Below, in pieces: positions 39,240 through 52,078 of a stretch of 64,000 nucleotides of DNA; position 1 is the first letter of the stretch; each line of letters opens with the position of its first letter. Source of the stretch: Psoroptes ovis (Eukaryota > Arthropoda > Arachnida > Sarcoptiformes > Psoroptidae); contig PQWQ01000004.1 in the NCBI GenBank assembly GCA_002943765.1, forward strand, positions 4,278,001-4,342,000, read 5' to 3'. The notes beneath the pieces are model-generated. The model made no database searches. It worked only from the letters and a program-made list of their open reading frames with translations, and was not told where the DNA came from. The position numbers and the translations under genes are program-made.

Positions 39240-41142
39240 ATGTGTGGAATCTTGCTTATTGTTATCAATGCTAATGATTCCCATGAATTGAATGTAATTT
39301 TAAATTATTTATAAAATGGATTTGAATTATTATTATTAATCAATGAATTTTCAAAGTACAGATATTCATCGATCAATCAACGAAAATTTCCAAATCTTTG
39401 CAAAAACGTGGTCCCGATTATTATCAATCCATTGATTTTAATCATAATAGGAATTTGAAATTTCACATCGAAAGTTCAATTCTAAATTTACGTGATTTTA
39501 GTCTGAACAATGATGATGTTTCGAATGAAAAACCATTCTGTTTCAATCGGATGGATGATGATTCATATTTACAATGGAATGGTGAAATATATCGTATATT
39601 GATCGATGATCAATGGAAAAATGTTGATGTCCATTATTTAGATACGAAAATTTTATACGATTTATTGTCAAAGCATGATAATGATGTGATCTCAATACTT
39701 TCATCCATACATGGTCCATGGTCTATGACATTTTATGATAATCGTAATGAAAAATTATGGATTGGACGTGATCCGATCGGTAGACGATCACTGTGTTGGA
39801 ATAAAAATTTGTAATTGTATAATTTTATTTTATTTTTTGATTAATCATTTCTAACGTTTTTATTCATTCCAAATCAAGGCGTGATAAATTTCTTATCATT
39901 TCATCGGTTGCTTATTTAGTTGATAAAAACGATTATTCACAATGGAACTTGATTGAATTCGAAGAAATATTAACAGACAGAATATTCTGCTTTGATTTGA
40001 AAAATAAGTCAAATGTTGGTGAAGTGTGGTCAAATGTACAAGAATTTTTTTGGCCAAAAACATTGGCAGGATTTGATGTTATATTAAATGATGAACGTAA
40101 ATTTATATCGCATATGCCGATAACATCTCAATTGAATATGGAATTGCCATCAAATGATTTGAATGAATTATTGAAAAAAACAAATATTTTCAAAGGAATC
40201 GGATTTGAAATAGATTCGAAAATATGCAAAGAATTTCATTCGATTTTATCAGAATCAATTAGAACAAGATGTTCATACCACCAAAATAAATGCAAAGTAT
40301 GTTACAAACTCAATTCCAATAATTGCTTACATTCAACAGTCGCTATATTGTTCTCTGGTGGTTTAGATTCAGTCGTAATAGCAAGAATTGCCGATAATTT
40401 TGTTGAACCACGCACAAGACCAATCGATTTATTGAATGTTGCATTCAATTCGAATGCATCTGATCGCATAACTGGTATCGATGCATGGAAAGAACTTTGT
40501 CAAATATGTCCTAAACGAAAATGGAATTTCATTCAAATAGACATCGATCGAGATGTTTTGGAATCGAATCGTATAAAATATATCCATGATTTGATTCATC
40601 CTCAAAGCACTGTTATGGATGATTCAATAGGGTCTGCAATATGGTTCGCCACACGTGGTGAAGGTGTACTGTTGTCAGATTATGGCAATAAATTTTCATC
40701 ATATAAAAGTAATGCACGTGTTGTATTGTTAGGAATGGGTTCAGATGAACAATTAGGCGGTTATTCAAGACATCGCAAAGCATTCAAGAATGGTGATTGG
40801 CTATCTTTATTAAATGAAATGCGTTTAGACATTGAACGAATATCATATCGTAATCTTGGTCGTGATGATCGTATCACATCTGATCATTCGATTGAAGCCA
40901 GATTTCCATATCTTGATGAAATGTTGATCAATTTCTTAAACAAAATACCGATTTGGCAAAAATGTAATTTACATCTTGAACGTGGTCATGGTGAAAAGTG
41001 GTTACTGCGTAAAATTGCTCACGATTATTTGAATTTGAGAAAATCATCTAAAAATCTTAAACGCGCCATACAATTTGGTACAAAAATCACATCTTATCAG
41101 TCAAAAAATTTACATGGCTTCGATTTATTCAATGACAGTTGA
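39240..41142 (+). CDS. ASNSD1: Asparagine synthetase domain-containing protein 1
   Basis: The exons are 39240-39293, 39362-39810 and 39879-41142, with GT-AG introns of 68 bp each; the product is 588 residues against about 643 in human. Exon 1 begins MCGIL, so the class II glutamine amidotransferase Cys2 is present. The N-terminal domain continues with SLQKRGPDYY, LQWNGEIYR, HGPWSMTFYD and GRDPIGRRSLCW. The synthetase domain has the ATP-pyrophosphatase loop AILFSGGLDSVVIA, the STVMDDSIGSAIWFA block, LLGMGSDEQLGGYSRHR and ISYRNLGRDDR. This order is specific to ASNSD1 rather than asparagine synthetase. It ends FGTKITSYQ and a short tail. Its substrate is not established in the family. A possible poly(A) signal lies at 41150-41155. 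It is tail-to-tail with the next gene, 49 bp between stops. Confidence 0.95.
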
Positions 41143-41149
41143 TATGATG

Positions 41150-41155
41150 AATAAA
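41150..41155 (+). terminator. Poly(A) signal AATAAA of ASNSD1
   Basis: AATAAA lies 7 bp after the ASNSD1 stop and is repeated just beyond it. The convergent minus-strand gene has its nearest AATAAA (TTTATT on plus, 41124-41129) inside ASNSD1 coding sequence, so the transcripts may overlap. Confidence 0.4.
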
Positions 41156-41191
41156 ATAAAAATTTCCTTTGGTCAATTAGTGATAAAAAAA

Positions 41192-42174
41192 TCAGTATAA
41201 AATTTTGTTGGGATTTTCCAATAATTGTTTCGATTGATGCAGCGATTCAGGGTTATTCAGAGAACTGTTATCCTTTTTCTTCAATTTTTTCTCATTTCTT
41301 AAATAAACATATACAAAAATAATAGAAATTATTAATAGTAATGAAACTGCAATTAATATGAGAAAATTTCCATTCCCCAATTTCAAACGATCTAATGTTG
41401 GATGATAGTCTAATTCAAGCGTATGCAATTTCGTTAATATAAATTTCAAACTTTCAGAAATATGATTTTTTGACAATGATTTTTTTGTATCATCAACAAT
41501 ATTCAATGCTGCTTTTGTGCCAATGATTGATTCAGCTTTTTTACCCATCGATATTTTGATTATATTATATGTTGTTGCCACAAATATTAAAACATCGTGT
41601 TGACATTTATCACCGAAATTCCATTTTTCGCGTGTTCGATCAGCAAATTGTTCGACTGATTGATCAATGCTTCGACTATTTGCAAAATATGGAGCATTTA
41701 AATTCCAATTAAAAATCTATTGATAAATATCAAAAACAACATACTTTGCTGACAGATTTATTGAACGTACCAAAGCAATTTTAATCAATAAACCATTCGG
41801 ATTTTGTTCATTACATGGATTGCAAAAACATGAAGCTCTATTTTGTTGTTGATTTATTAATTGATCCAATTTCTTAGCTGTTGGAAATTATTTCAGTGTT
41901 AAATTAAATGTGATTAGCTTAACAATGATAATTCATTTTTTTTTGTTTACTTGCCATCCTCTGGTTTAATAATATTGTCTGGATCACAAATCGATGTTGG
42001 AGGATTGCGAAAACTGCCTGAACATAATTTTGGATTTTTCATAAGTGATGGATATTCATCGGGTTTATATTCATATGCGACACCTCCAGCTTCTTCATCA
42101 CAATCGATAAAAGAAATTAATGATAGCGATGATATTAACCATATGAGCCTTGATTTGGTTTCAGATAATTTCAT
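41192..42174 (-). CDS. molo-1: MOLO-1-like TPM-domain membrane protein
   Basis: The exons are 42174-41955, 41877-41771 and 41716-41192; the product is 283 residues. There is a signal peptide (residues 1-~25), then a TPM domain: the CDPDNIIKPEDAKKLDQLIN start, a Cys pair in SCFCNPCNEQ, IKIALIFNWNLNAPY, SVEQFADRTREKWNFG and CQHDVLIFVATTYN. A membrane helix (FLILIAVSLLLIISIIFVYV) and a short Lys/Ser-rich tail follow. This is the layout of C. elegans MOLO-1, an auxiliary subunit that boosts levamisole-sensitive acetylcholine receptors; a receptor role here is inferred. The first intron only keeps the frame if it uses a GC-AG pair (donor G|GCAAGT); the nearby GT would give an immediate stop. The second intron is a normal GT-AG of 54 bp. 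Confidence 0.85.
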
Positions 42175-43381
42175 GTTTTTTTTTCATTTAAATTTAGTTT
42201 AGAGAAGAACAATTTGATGACTGTATAAAATATTAAACAAAAATACGTTTCATTCTAAATGATTTCAAATACATTTTTGATGATTATTGTCATTCATTCA
42301 ATTAGATAAAAGTGATAGATTTATTTCCACATTTAAAAATAATAATGTGAGATTAACAAATAACAACCAATAATAAAAATATTTAAAGTGGTTATTATGT
42401 CAATAAGGTTATCAGTGACAATTATTTTATTTGTATTTGGACAATAAAAAAAATATTTAGTTATTTGAAATGTACACATGAGAAATTATTGTCGGTTGAA
42501 ATTTCAAGAAATAAGTGGAAGAGAAAAAAATATACATTTTTTGAAATCCATGCTTATAAATAAGGAAAACAAACAAACAATGACATGGATTTAAATAAAG
42601 TATGATTAGATTATTATTAGACGAACAAAAATTTAGATGAAATTGATTATTTATTCAGTGATTATTTTATTAATAAACTGATTCATCGTTATTTTTACTT
42701 ACATAATGCAAAACAATCAATTTTTAAATTTTCAATCTTAACATTTTATCAATGCTTGTATTTTTGATTTGAATATATATTTGATTTATATCTTCAAGCT
42801 GTTCAATCAATCAGACATTGTTTTGAAACTGATTTGAAACTGCGTTTGATCTTTGTTTCTTTTGAATTTATGAATTTATAAATTTCATTGTAATGATATC
42901 CATATATGTTTTCCATGTTGAAAGAAAAAAATTGATGAATAAACTTGTCAAAATCATAATCATATCATCACACAATGATAATCAATCATATAATCCAGAA
43001 AATTTTCAACAACAAAAAAAACATGAATGGAAGAAAGAGAAAATTGATATCTCTGATATAATTCAATTTTTCCATTCAATCATCATTATTGATGTTTGCT
43101 GTCAATAAAAAAACAAATCTTGGTGTGAATGATTCGAGAGTTTTGACTTATAATGTAATTTGATACTTTTTGTTTTTTTTTGAATGATGTTTGGACTCAT
43201 CAATGATATGATGGCAAATCAATCGAAATGAAATCCATAAATGAACGTTTGAATTTTATTTTAATTCTTGAAAAAAGGAGGTCGTTTTTCTAAGAAATGT
43301 TAAAAACATTTAAAATTTTTTATTGATCTCAATAATTTTCAATAAACAAAAAAATTTTTAATTTGATATCAATATTTCCAT

Positions 43382-44975
43382 TTAATCAGTTCCGAAATAT
43401 TTACTACCAAAATGATTTGGGACAATTGGATGAACTTCAGTCGTTTGTATTATCATTTCTTTGAAACGTGCACAAATTGAGCGTATTGCTATGGATTGAT
43501 TCAGGTAATCATGAATCGGGAAAAAAATGGATAAAATTAATTTTTGCATGTCATCAAATCAAAAAGAGCAAAAACAATTCAAACCTTTAGGTGTAGTGAA
43601 GAGATTAATTAAAATTATATTCGATTGTTTCACACCATGTTTCAACAGTGTTTTGATTGCTTTAATAACAGTATTGCCAGTACCCATAATTGGATATAAC
43701 AAAAGTACTTTTCTCAATGATAAATCGGCTGGAAATTTGCTATAAAGTACAGTCGCTTGATGTGTTTCATCATCCGATTGGATTAATATTTTTCCAATAC
43801 GAATTGAACGGCAACAATCACGCAATGCTTTTTCCATAGCTTCACCACTTCTAACAATCGATACACCACAATTCATTTTTAAGAATTGCAGACCATTATA
43901 TTTTTCACCTGTTGGTGTTTCTACTGTTCTTGTGGTATTTGGTAAATGATTCAATCCTTCTTCAATCACCAAACGAATCTTGAAATCAAAAAAAAATGAT
44001 AAAATTGATTATTCAGTCTTTTATTATTTACTTAATCAAACTTATTTACCAAACGATCTGCATTGAATATAAACTCATCACGTGGTGTATTCCTGCGAAA
44101 AAAATGAAAATTTGAAAAAAATTGAAATTCAAAAACATTCAAATCAACATACTTATCTCGAATGAATGTTTGTAATGAAATAATATTATCATTAGATTTC
44201 ATTATGCAAACATTTGAAATTGATGAAATAATATTGGCATATGAATTCGGTATCACTTGTTCATATGATATTTTTTCAAATGAATTAATCAATTCATCCA
44301 AACATTTTATTCGTTTCAAATCTTCTTCATCTTGAATGAAATCAACCGAATCATCATCATCATTTACATCATCATATAAATCATAATCATCATCATAAAA
44401 ATCTTCATCATCTGAATTGTTATTTAATTGATAATAATTATCATATAAATTACGTGATAACATTGATGTTGGTCGTGGTAATTGAAATTCTTTCATTTTT
44501 TTATTTCTATCTCGATCACTGTTGATATTATTATGATCGAAACAATTATTGAATAAATAATTCAAGGTATTATTTGCTAAACAAATCGAATTGCTTGTTG
44601 TCGTTTCTAAATTGAACAAATCATCAAACGATTTGCTTAAACTATTATTATTATGATGATTATAATTATTATTCAGATTTTCATTTGAATTGATGGACAA
44701 TGTTGTCGATGATGATGCTGCTATTAAAGATGTTGATACCAAAGATGATGTATCGTCAATCTTTGGCCCATCAAGTTCTCGCGATTGATTTGAATCCGTT
44801 TCGCTGTAATAAGAATATGATTTAAATTATTTAGAAAATTTTCTCGAATTGATAAAGATTAAAATTTGGATTAATAATGTGATCAAGTTGATTAAATTCA
44901 ATTTACTGAATTAAATATTATTCACATATGTGTACTTCACTCATTCGAAAATAATAACAAAAATAGTGGCAACAT
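43382..44975 (-). CDS. UPRT: Uracil phosphoribosyltransferase homolog
   Basis: Firm exons are 44803-44153, 44092-44050, 43978-43585 and 43488-43382. A tentative first exon (44975-44941, starting MLPLFLLLFSN) fits the required phase; without it the first ATG would be inside exon 2. The product is about 409 residues. The N-terminal half is Asn/Asp/Ser-rich and unlike other UPRTs. The catalytic-fold part matches animal UPRT closely: RDEFIFNADRL, EEGLNHLP, NCGVSIVRSGEAMEKALRD, CCRSIRIGKILIQSDDET, VLLLYPIMGTGNTV (the PRPP loop) and a C-terminus VHPIVPNHFGSKYFGTD. UPRT makes UMP from uracil and PRPP in microbes. The animal homologs lack the bacterial uracil-binding GDAGD motif, as here, and activity is doubtful. 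Confidence 0.92.
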
Positions 44976-45271
44976 CTGGTTGGTTTGAATTAAGTTACTT
45001 TTCACCAATTTTTGTTTTTGTTTTGTTTAATCTTTGTATTTATGATATTTTCACTAATCATTATTTATCATAGTGCAAATTTTGTTTTCATTGAAAAATG
45101 TGAAAATGCTCAGTATTTTTTCATGGTTTCGTTTAATTCATTGATTACTCTTTTATTTCAATGCTTTACTTCATCAAATTTATGTTTTTTGCTTGGAATT
45201 TTTCTTCAGGTTTTTTTTCTTTTCATTTAATTGATTACTGCTAATTGGTCACAAAAAAATACTTTTCGATA
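44976..45271. promoter_or_regulatory. Probable shared promoter between UPRT and the ferredoxin gene
   Basis: Only about 300 bp separate the start codons of two divergent genes, so the interval must hold both promoters. It includes AACATCTGG near 44973-44980 (CCAGATGTT on the minus strand), similar to the AGATGGC elements before other genes here. No TATA box is evident. Confidence 0.4.
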
Positions 45272-45928
45272 ATGTTAGTAAGAATAACAAGGCAATCATC
45301 ATCATTGCTGCTATCGAAATTTAAATTAACAAATAAATTTAATGAACCAAAAGAACTATTTGATTGTCATAATTATTTATATTATTGTCCAACAATCACA
45401 AAACGATTCATTCGTACGAACGTTCCATCTTTGCTTAGTGCTAATGAACAAAATAATGATCAAATACGTTATGTCGATTTGCAAAGTAATAAAAATTTAA
45501 AACAAACAAAAACGAAACCAGAGTAAGTGAAATTAATTGCAAAATTTTTCAAATCTCATTTATTCATTTTTTTTCATCACAAAAATAGTCTAAAAGTAAT
45601 TTTTGAATTAGATGATGGCCGCGAATTAATTGGCAAAGCATGCGATGGTGATACATTATTGGATGTTGTGATCAATAATGAATTAGACATTGATGGTTTT
45701 GGTGCTTGTGAAGGAACATTGGCCTGTTCCACATGTCATTTAGTGTTTTCACAAGAAGATTTCGATCGTATACCAAATAAAATAACTGATGAAGAAATGG
45801 ACATGTTAGATTTATCATATGGCTTAACCGAAACATCAAGATTAGGTTGTCAAATTTATATGACCAAAGAATTCGATGGTTTACGTGTTAAAGTGCCTCC
45901 AGCTGTCAATGATGTTCGTTTACGATAA
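45272..45928 (+). CDS. FDX1: Mitochondrial [2Fe-2S] ferredoxin, adrenodoxin type
   Basis: The exons are 45272-45522 and 45589-45928, joined in phase 2 across a 66-bp intron to give 196 residues. The first ~80 residues are Arg/Lys/Ser/Asn-rich, suiting a mitochondrial targeting peptide. The ferredoxin domain runs from LKVIFELDDGREL to the end. Cluster ligands are seen in GACEGTLACSTCHLVF (three Cys) and SRLGCQIYMT (fourth). The GACEGTLACSTCHL motif, ITDEEMDMLDLSYGL and the VPPAVNDVR tail match adrenodoxin/FDX1 better than FDX2 (EACEASLAC). Such ferredoxins pass electrons from ferredoxin reductase to mitochondrial P450s, which in arthropods make ecdysteroids, or serve iron-sulfur assembly and lipoylation. 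It is head-to-head with UPRT. The start is the first ATG; codons before it are not ATG. Confidence 0.93.
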
Positions 45929-46484
45929 ATAAAATAGATTTTTATATGAATTACATTTTTTTCATTAAATTTTAATACATTCAAAAATTTATATGTGATC
46001 ATATTTTAATTTTTTTTAAATTAATTAATCAATATTATTAAAGGTTTATATGTTTAGATTTAAAATGATCATGAAAATATTTATTATGACTTTTGCCAAC
46101 GTTTATGCTTCAATGGACCATTCATTTTTTGAAAAATCCCCTTTTAAATGGATTTCCGCGAATGACCTTTTTGCAATCATTTTTTTATTGAATGAACATA
46201 TATCCGCATTTTAAATCGCGTGATAATAACCAGAAAAGTAATCCGAAAAAAACCATTAACAGATTTTCGAATTCAATAAGCCATTTTATTTACATCTGAA
46301 TGGATATGAAAATCATAACTGAATGTGCTCATTCTCACCATTTATTTTTTTTTTTTCATTGTATTTAATAATAAATTTCAATCAAACAAAGCATTAACTT
46401 CATTCAATTTTTCTATTGATCAATCGATAATAAATGATTTTCGATTTTTTCCGATTTTCCGATTATTATTATTATTGTTATTAT

Positions 46485-46539
46485 ACTAAATCATTGATCA
46501 TTGATTTCAAGAAAATCAAACTATGATCAATGATTTAGT
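46485..46539. repeat. Perfect 17-bp inverted repeat forming a ~55-nt hairpin
   Basis: ACTAAATCATTGATCAT (46485-46501) pairs with ATGATCAATGATTTAGT (46523-46539). The 21-nt loop can pair further (TGATTT with AAATCA), leaving a 5-nt loop and a small bulge. The size is like that of a microRNA precursor. Confidence 0.7.
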
Positions 46540-47945
46540 CAAGTCAATGAATTCAGAAATTTTTTTTAGGAAGAAAAAAAATCGTAATTCATTCAACATA
46601 ATAAATATGGAAGGAAAAATTTTATTTGAACAATTGAATTAATATTAATATTTATCATTTATTATTATTGCATTGCATTTATTAAACACATGTTTTGTCG
46701 AATTGATTTTCATTCGTTTTTGAATTTCCTCGATGAAATTGTGTTTTGTGAATGAATAAATTTCACACTTGTATCATCATCAACATCATCTTTGTACTGA
46801 AAAACTCGCGCAAACAAACATTATCGATTATTATCATTATTTGATTATCTCACAAATGATATTCTCAATACATCAATATGCAAAGTTTGACCAATAGAAC
46901 AAATATGCGTATAATCATTATTTTAGAAATATATTTTTATATTTGACAATAAATAAAATTGAGTAAACGATTTTTTTTGCATACAACAATCAAATGTGAG
47001 CACACATATATTAATATATATATGTTAAATCAATTATAATCAATGTATTTGCCTGAAATGTATTTGGTTGTAATAATATCTATGATGTTTGATGATGATG
47101 ATGATGATGAATGCTAAATATAGAAATAATTTTTTTTTTCAAATATTTTTGCATATTTGTGATGGTAATTGTGAATTGTTTCGAAGAAACAAAACAAAAA
47201 AAGCATATGATATACATCCATGTGTAATCGTATTAAATCGAAATTATAATAATAATAATAATATTTGAGAAATTTGATTTTAAATTGAATTTTTTCTCTG
47301 ATTGAATTTTTGCACTGAACCGATGTGAACTGAATCAAATTGTAATTTTTCTGATCGATTTATTTGGATTTGATTTAGAAAAACAAATAATAATAATCGA
47401 TTGTCATCCATAACTAATTGATTGATTGATTGATTCTGACTCGGAAGGATTTTTTTTTTTTTTGAATTAAAAAATGCTAAGCTAAACAATTGAAAGTCTA
47501 TTCAAATGTTTAATTTGTGAGTCAAATTTAATTGTCATGTGAATATATTTTGAAAATGAAATACATATGAATTAATCAATTAAAATTCATTTGAATCAAT
47601 TTGAATGATTGAGTTTTATTATCGCCTAAATCGATCAAAACCGTCAAATTTTTAAAAATTATTAATAATTATTTGAATAATTTTAATTTTAATTCACAAA
47701 ATTAATTATTTCACCGTGACAATAATAATTATCAATCTTCAGTATCTTTTTATTGACATAAAAAATGAAATTGCCTAAATAAATATTAGAAGAGCTGTTG
47801 AGCAATAAATATTAATTAATTTTTATTAATTAATGACTTTTATTAATTGAACGTTTAAATAAATGTGTTTATATGTTTTTATACAAATACAAATACAAAT
47901 ATGGTGTGTGATGTGTGTGTCATAATGTAACGATAATTTCATACT

Positions 47946-48141
47946 GATTTGACAACGGTCAAATCTTAGCTTTTATATGGCAACTGGTTGCGCAAAGCAA
48001 CCCTGCGCAACCAGATTGCGCTGTGTATTAACATGGTCGAACCAAACTGCCAAAAGGGCTTCTCAACAATAAAGCAAGGGCGCCGGCTGAAATTTTCACA
48101 AACATAGAAATAGTCTAGTACCGTTTCGGACTATAACGGTA
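47946..48141. repeat. GC-rich cluster of three hairpins
   Basis: GATTTGAC-AACG-GTCAAATC spans 47946-47965 (8-bp stem). CTGGTTGCGCA (47984-47994) pairs perfectly with TGCGCAACCAG (48004-48014). TACCGTT (48119-48125) pairs with AACGGTA (48135-48141). On the minus strand a CATATAAAAGC box lies between the first two. The patch is much richer in GC than its surroundings. It has no coding frame and is not recognisably a tRNA or spliceosomal snRNA. Confidence 0.6.
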
Positions 48142-50107
48142 ATGAATGTTTCAACTATATTTATAATAAAAAAAAACTTGATACCTTTTTTTTCGGCCAC
48201 TTGTTGCTTGTTGTCAAAATACAAAAATTGAATATAAAAACAAAAAACAATACTTTGAATTAGATAAAATTCAATCCAATGACTGAATTTCAGACATTTA
48301 TTCATTTATGATTTCAACAAAAAAGCGGATATCAAAATTTCGATTTTTTATTTAAAAATTTCAAATGCTAAAAAGTGAAACTATCTGCTATGAAATAATC
48401 GGTGAAAAAATAAAAAATAGCGCTTACATATTTGAAAAAAAACATTCATTATATTTTGAATGATGGAAATCATATTGTGAATTGTGTTCTTTGACTTTTA
48501 TGCCATTTATAAAATATCATATATTTCTATTTATGTATTCGAAGCGAAAGAAAAAAAATGACATTGTTATTATCTGAAAATCCACAATCAAACATCCGAA
48601 ATAATGATGATGATGATGATGATAATAAGTTGAGGACTTTTTTTACAATTTTCATTGTATTCATCTTTGATTCGTTCATTATAGCTTATGCATATAAATC
48701 TGATGATAATCACACTTGTATATGTGCATTCGTGTAATGAAAACATAAATTGGAAGAACAAAGTAAAAAATGAAATTCCACGTATAATTTTCCATATTTT
48801 GCATCATTTGGAAATGTCTATCATTATTATAAATTGATTGTGTGAGTTGAGAAATATAAAAACTATGGATGCAATTGTGTTTGTATGTCTGATATTTTTT
48901 TTCCTGGCTATTCCTGTTCAATCAATCAATCAAATTAAAATGAAAATTTTTAAATTCATATATTTTTCAATGATTATAACCAAATAAAAGCTGATTAAAT
49001 ATATTATTCAACTTTTTGATCCAAATCGATATGGACATTGATCGATTTATTATTATTTTTTTTTTAATGAATTCAAATCACGCCTAATAATGATAATTGA
49101 TTTTGAGAATTGAATTTTGATTGCAGGTGAAATTGCCGATAAACAACTAAAAATTTTTATTTATTTCAATAATCAAATATAACTGAACCAAACCTTAGAT
49201 TTCTGTTTTGATTGAGAAAAAGAAAAACTTTGAATAAACGAAGCAGATTATAATGAAAAATTGCATTTGAAATATGATATTTCATCACGTATTTTTGATA
49301 ATATCAGTTATATATTACACTAGGGTTTTTCTTAAAAATATTGATTCGGATTTTTCAAAGGTGAATTCAACAAATTCACATTTAAATGACTCATTTATGG
49401 ATTAATGCATGAATAGAAAAAATAATGTTCGAAAAAATAAAATCAATCATATTTATTTTAACTCATTGGGAATGATTGATATGTAAACACATTGATGCCA
49501 ATGGTCATATTCATTCACAACCTGACTCAAATAGACAAGGAATGAATAAAGTGAAAAGACATACACTTGAACATTGATATTTTTATAAGTGTTTTCTTTT
49601 GTTTATGTGAATCATTTTTCTTACTCAAGTCAATCAGAACACTTGTAAATGTTGCTACTGTTCAAATGATTATGGTTACAGTCATCAAAATAATATTATT
49701 TTTATATTGTAATCATCATTTTGACATACCACATTTTACAAATGAAAACCAACAATCGATTAAATGATAATAATCGATTAAAAATTTTCTAATGTGGTGA
49801 AAAATAATCAATAAAGTTTTAAAAATACAATGGACATATCAATCAATCAATCAATCAACACATTGAATTGATTGTTGCATTTATTGATACACATATTTTT
49901 CTGGACAAGACTACACATCAAGTGCTTTCATCATAAATATGTGTGTCTATCATCGATTCAATATAATACTGCTTTCTACAATTCATTAGAATCATTTGAA
50001 CATGATTATGTTGAGCATTTTAGATGTTTCGAATGATTTTCCAGGGATTGTTTTCATTATTATTATTATTTACAGTCGGATGCATAGATGTATGTTTGGA
50101 TGGTCAA

Positions 50108-50130
50108 ATGGATGGATGGATGGATGGATG
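50108..50130 (+). repeat. ATGG tetranucleotide microsatellite
   Basis: Five consecutive ATGG units within an AT-rich desert. Confidence 0.8.
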
Positions 50131-52054
50131 AATGGAGAGGGATAGATTGGACACAATCACAAGCTAATCGGTCGCTATTTATAGTCATATAAATGAAAAT
50201 GTTTAAAAAAAATTTCTCATTCCATCTGTATATATGAAATAATGATGCTAAATGTATGTATGGTTTGGTTGCTGTAATTTTTTTTTTTAATTTCATTTTT
50301 GATGGTTGCAAAAAAATGTTCAGTGTTTTCATTAATATCAGTGTTACTGTTATTTATTTAAGATATTTTTCTCCAAGATGTTTCTTATTATTATTATGGA
50401 CATTCATATTATGATCAATAAATGTGTTCAAATATATACATGCATATATAAAATATTTTTATCATGTTTTTGTTATGTTCATTTGCCCATTTTTTTAAGA
50501 TATGATGATTTCAAATCATTGATAATTAATATTAACATATATTGATTTCGAATATGGCTGATAAAATTAATTGAATTGTACGAATCAATGGATGGATTTC
50601 GGTTACCAAAAAAACTGATGATTGATCTCATCTTTCTTCTTTTTTTTCTTATTATTGAATTTGACTAAATTTTAATTTCAATTCAAATCGTTTTCAATCG
50701 GACACCATAAATAGCAATTAAAATAAATTGATTTTTTTTTCTCTCGTATGATTATTAGTTTGAAAAGTTTGACAAATAAATAAATGAATAATTTTTGAAA
50801 TGTCTTTCCTTTTGCCCATTTACAATTGTGTTTTATTATTATTTTATTGAAAAAAAAAATTATCTCTTTTCCTAATTTTTATTCTACACGTATCACACGC
50901 ATCGGATGAGATGTGTGAAATTTTTTACATATAAATCCACATTTTTTTTTCAAATAATGTAAAATGTAAAAATAGAATGCTAATTTTCCAACATATATAC
51001 TGTGTTTACATCACACAAAAAACATATAACACAACAATAAAATATTTAAATATTTAAATTTTAAAATTTTTTTATTTGTCAAAACAAAACAAAAAAATGA
51101 CCGGAAAATTTCCGACCATTTTGCGTGTGCTTAATGTTGTATATATGCAGCATCAAAATTTAAAATTTGTACAAATAGATTTCGATGTAAAATTTGAAAA
51201 TTACTTTTTATTCTCATTGTGTTTTCACAATGAAACAATATTAAGGTCACACATATTTAGAGAAATGTGAATTAAATTTAATATGAAAAAAAACAATGAC
51301 AATTCAATTCTAATTTAGTTATAATTTATCATTATTATATATGATCATATGATTATACAATGATGATGATGATGATAACGATAATAATTTGATCAATCAA
51401 TCTAAATTTTCAAAATTTTTATATTCTATCACATCTTACATGTATTATTTGATACGAATGAAAATCATAATCAATCATTATTTTCAAAAAAAATCAAGAT
51501 CCATTTTTTTCAATGTTTTTTTATCTAGAGTATAAACAAAGTAATGTCAAAAATTGTTTTTTGACAAATATACACAAATGAAATGATGATGAATTAGAGT
51601 TTAATGGGCAAAAAATGTATGGAATAGTTTTCAGACACATTTTTTTACACTGTACAGACATATGCACACACATTTATTCATTTGCGCGTTTAACCTATGA
51701 ATGAAAATGAGTAAGAATATTGTGTATGATTTGTGACAATTGAAAAAAAATGAGGAAATTTTCTCTCGAAATAAACAATTGATTCTTTTTATTTTAAATT
51801 AATAAAATAACGAATGAATTACAAATAAAAAACAATAAAAACAATCGTTTGTGTGTATGTGTGTGATTGTTGCACATAATTAACATTTTAAAAATGAATA
51901 ATGCATGTAATAAATAAATTAAAAATAATTAAAGTACATTGAATTGAATTGAAAAAAAAACAAACACAGAAAAGGGAGAAAATTATTTATTCAAAGAAAA
52001 ATTAACCAAAAAAATATAATTTGCAAATTTATTATTTTTTTCCAAACAAAATGT

Positions 52055-52078
52055 GATTGATTGATCGATCAATCAATC
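52055..52078. repeat. 24-bp perfect palindrome of GATT/AATC units
   Basis: GATTGATTGATC is followed by its reverse complement GATCAATCAATC. It probably arose from GATT simple repeats. Confidence 0.8.

Noticed and set aside
39013..39291. 92-codon frame overlapping ASNSD1 exon 1
   Set aside because: It runs across the TATA box and the true start in another frame, and does not resemble the prefoldin-like upstream ORF known from vertebrate ASNSD1.
48000..48010. CCCTGCGCAA resembling the U6 snRNA core
   Set aside because: The match is about ten bases only; flanking U6 sequence is absent and the bases are explained by the local hairpin.
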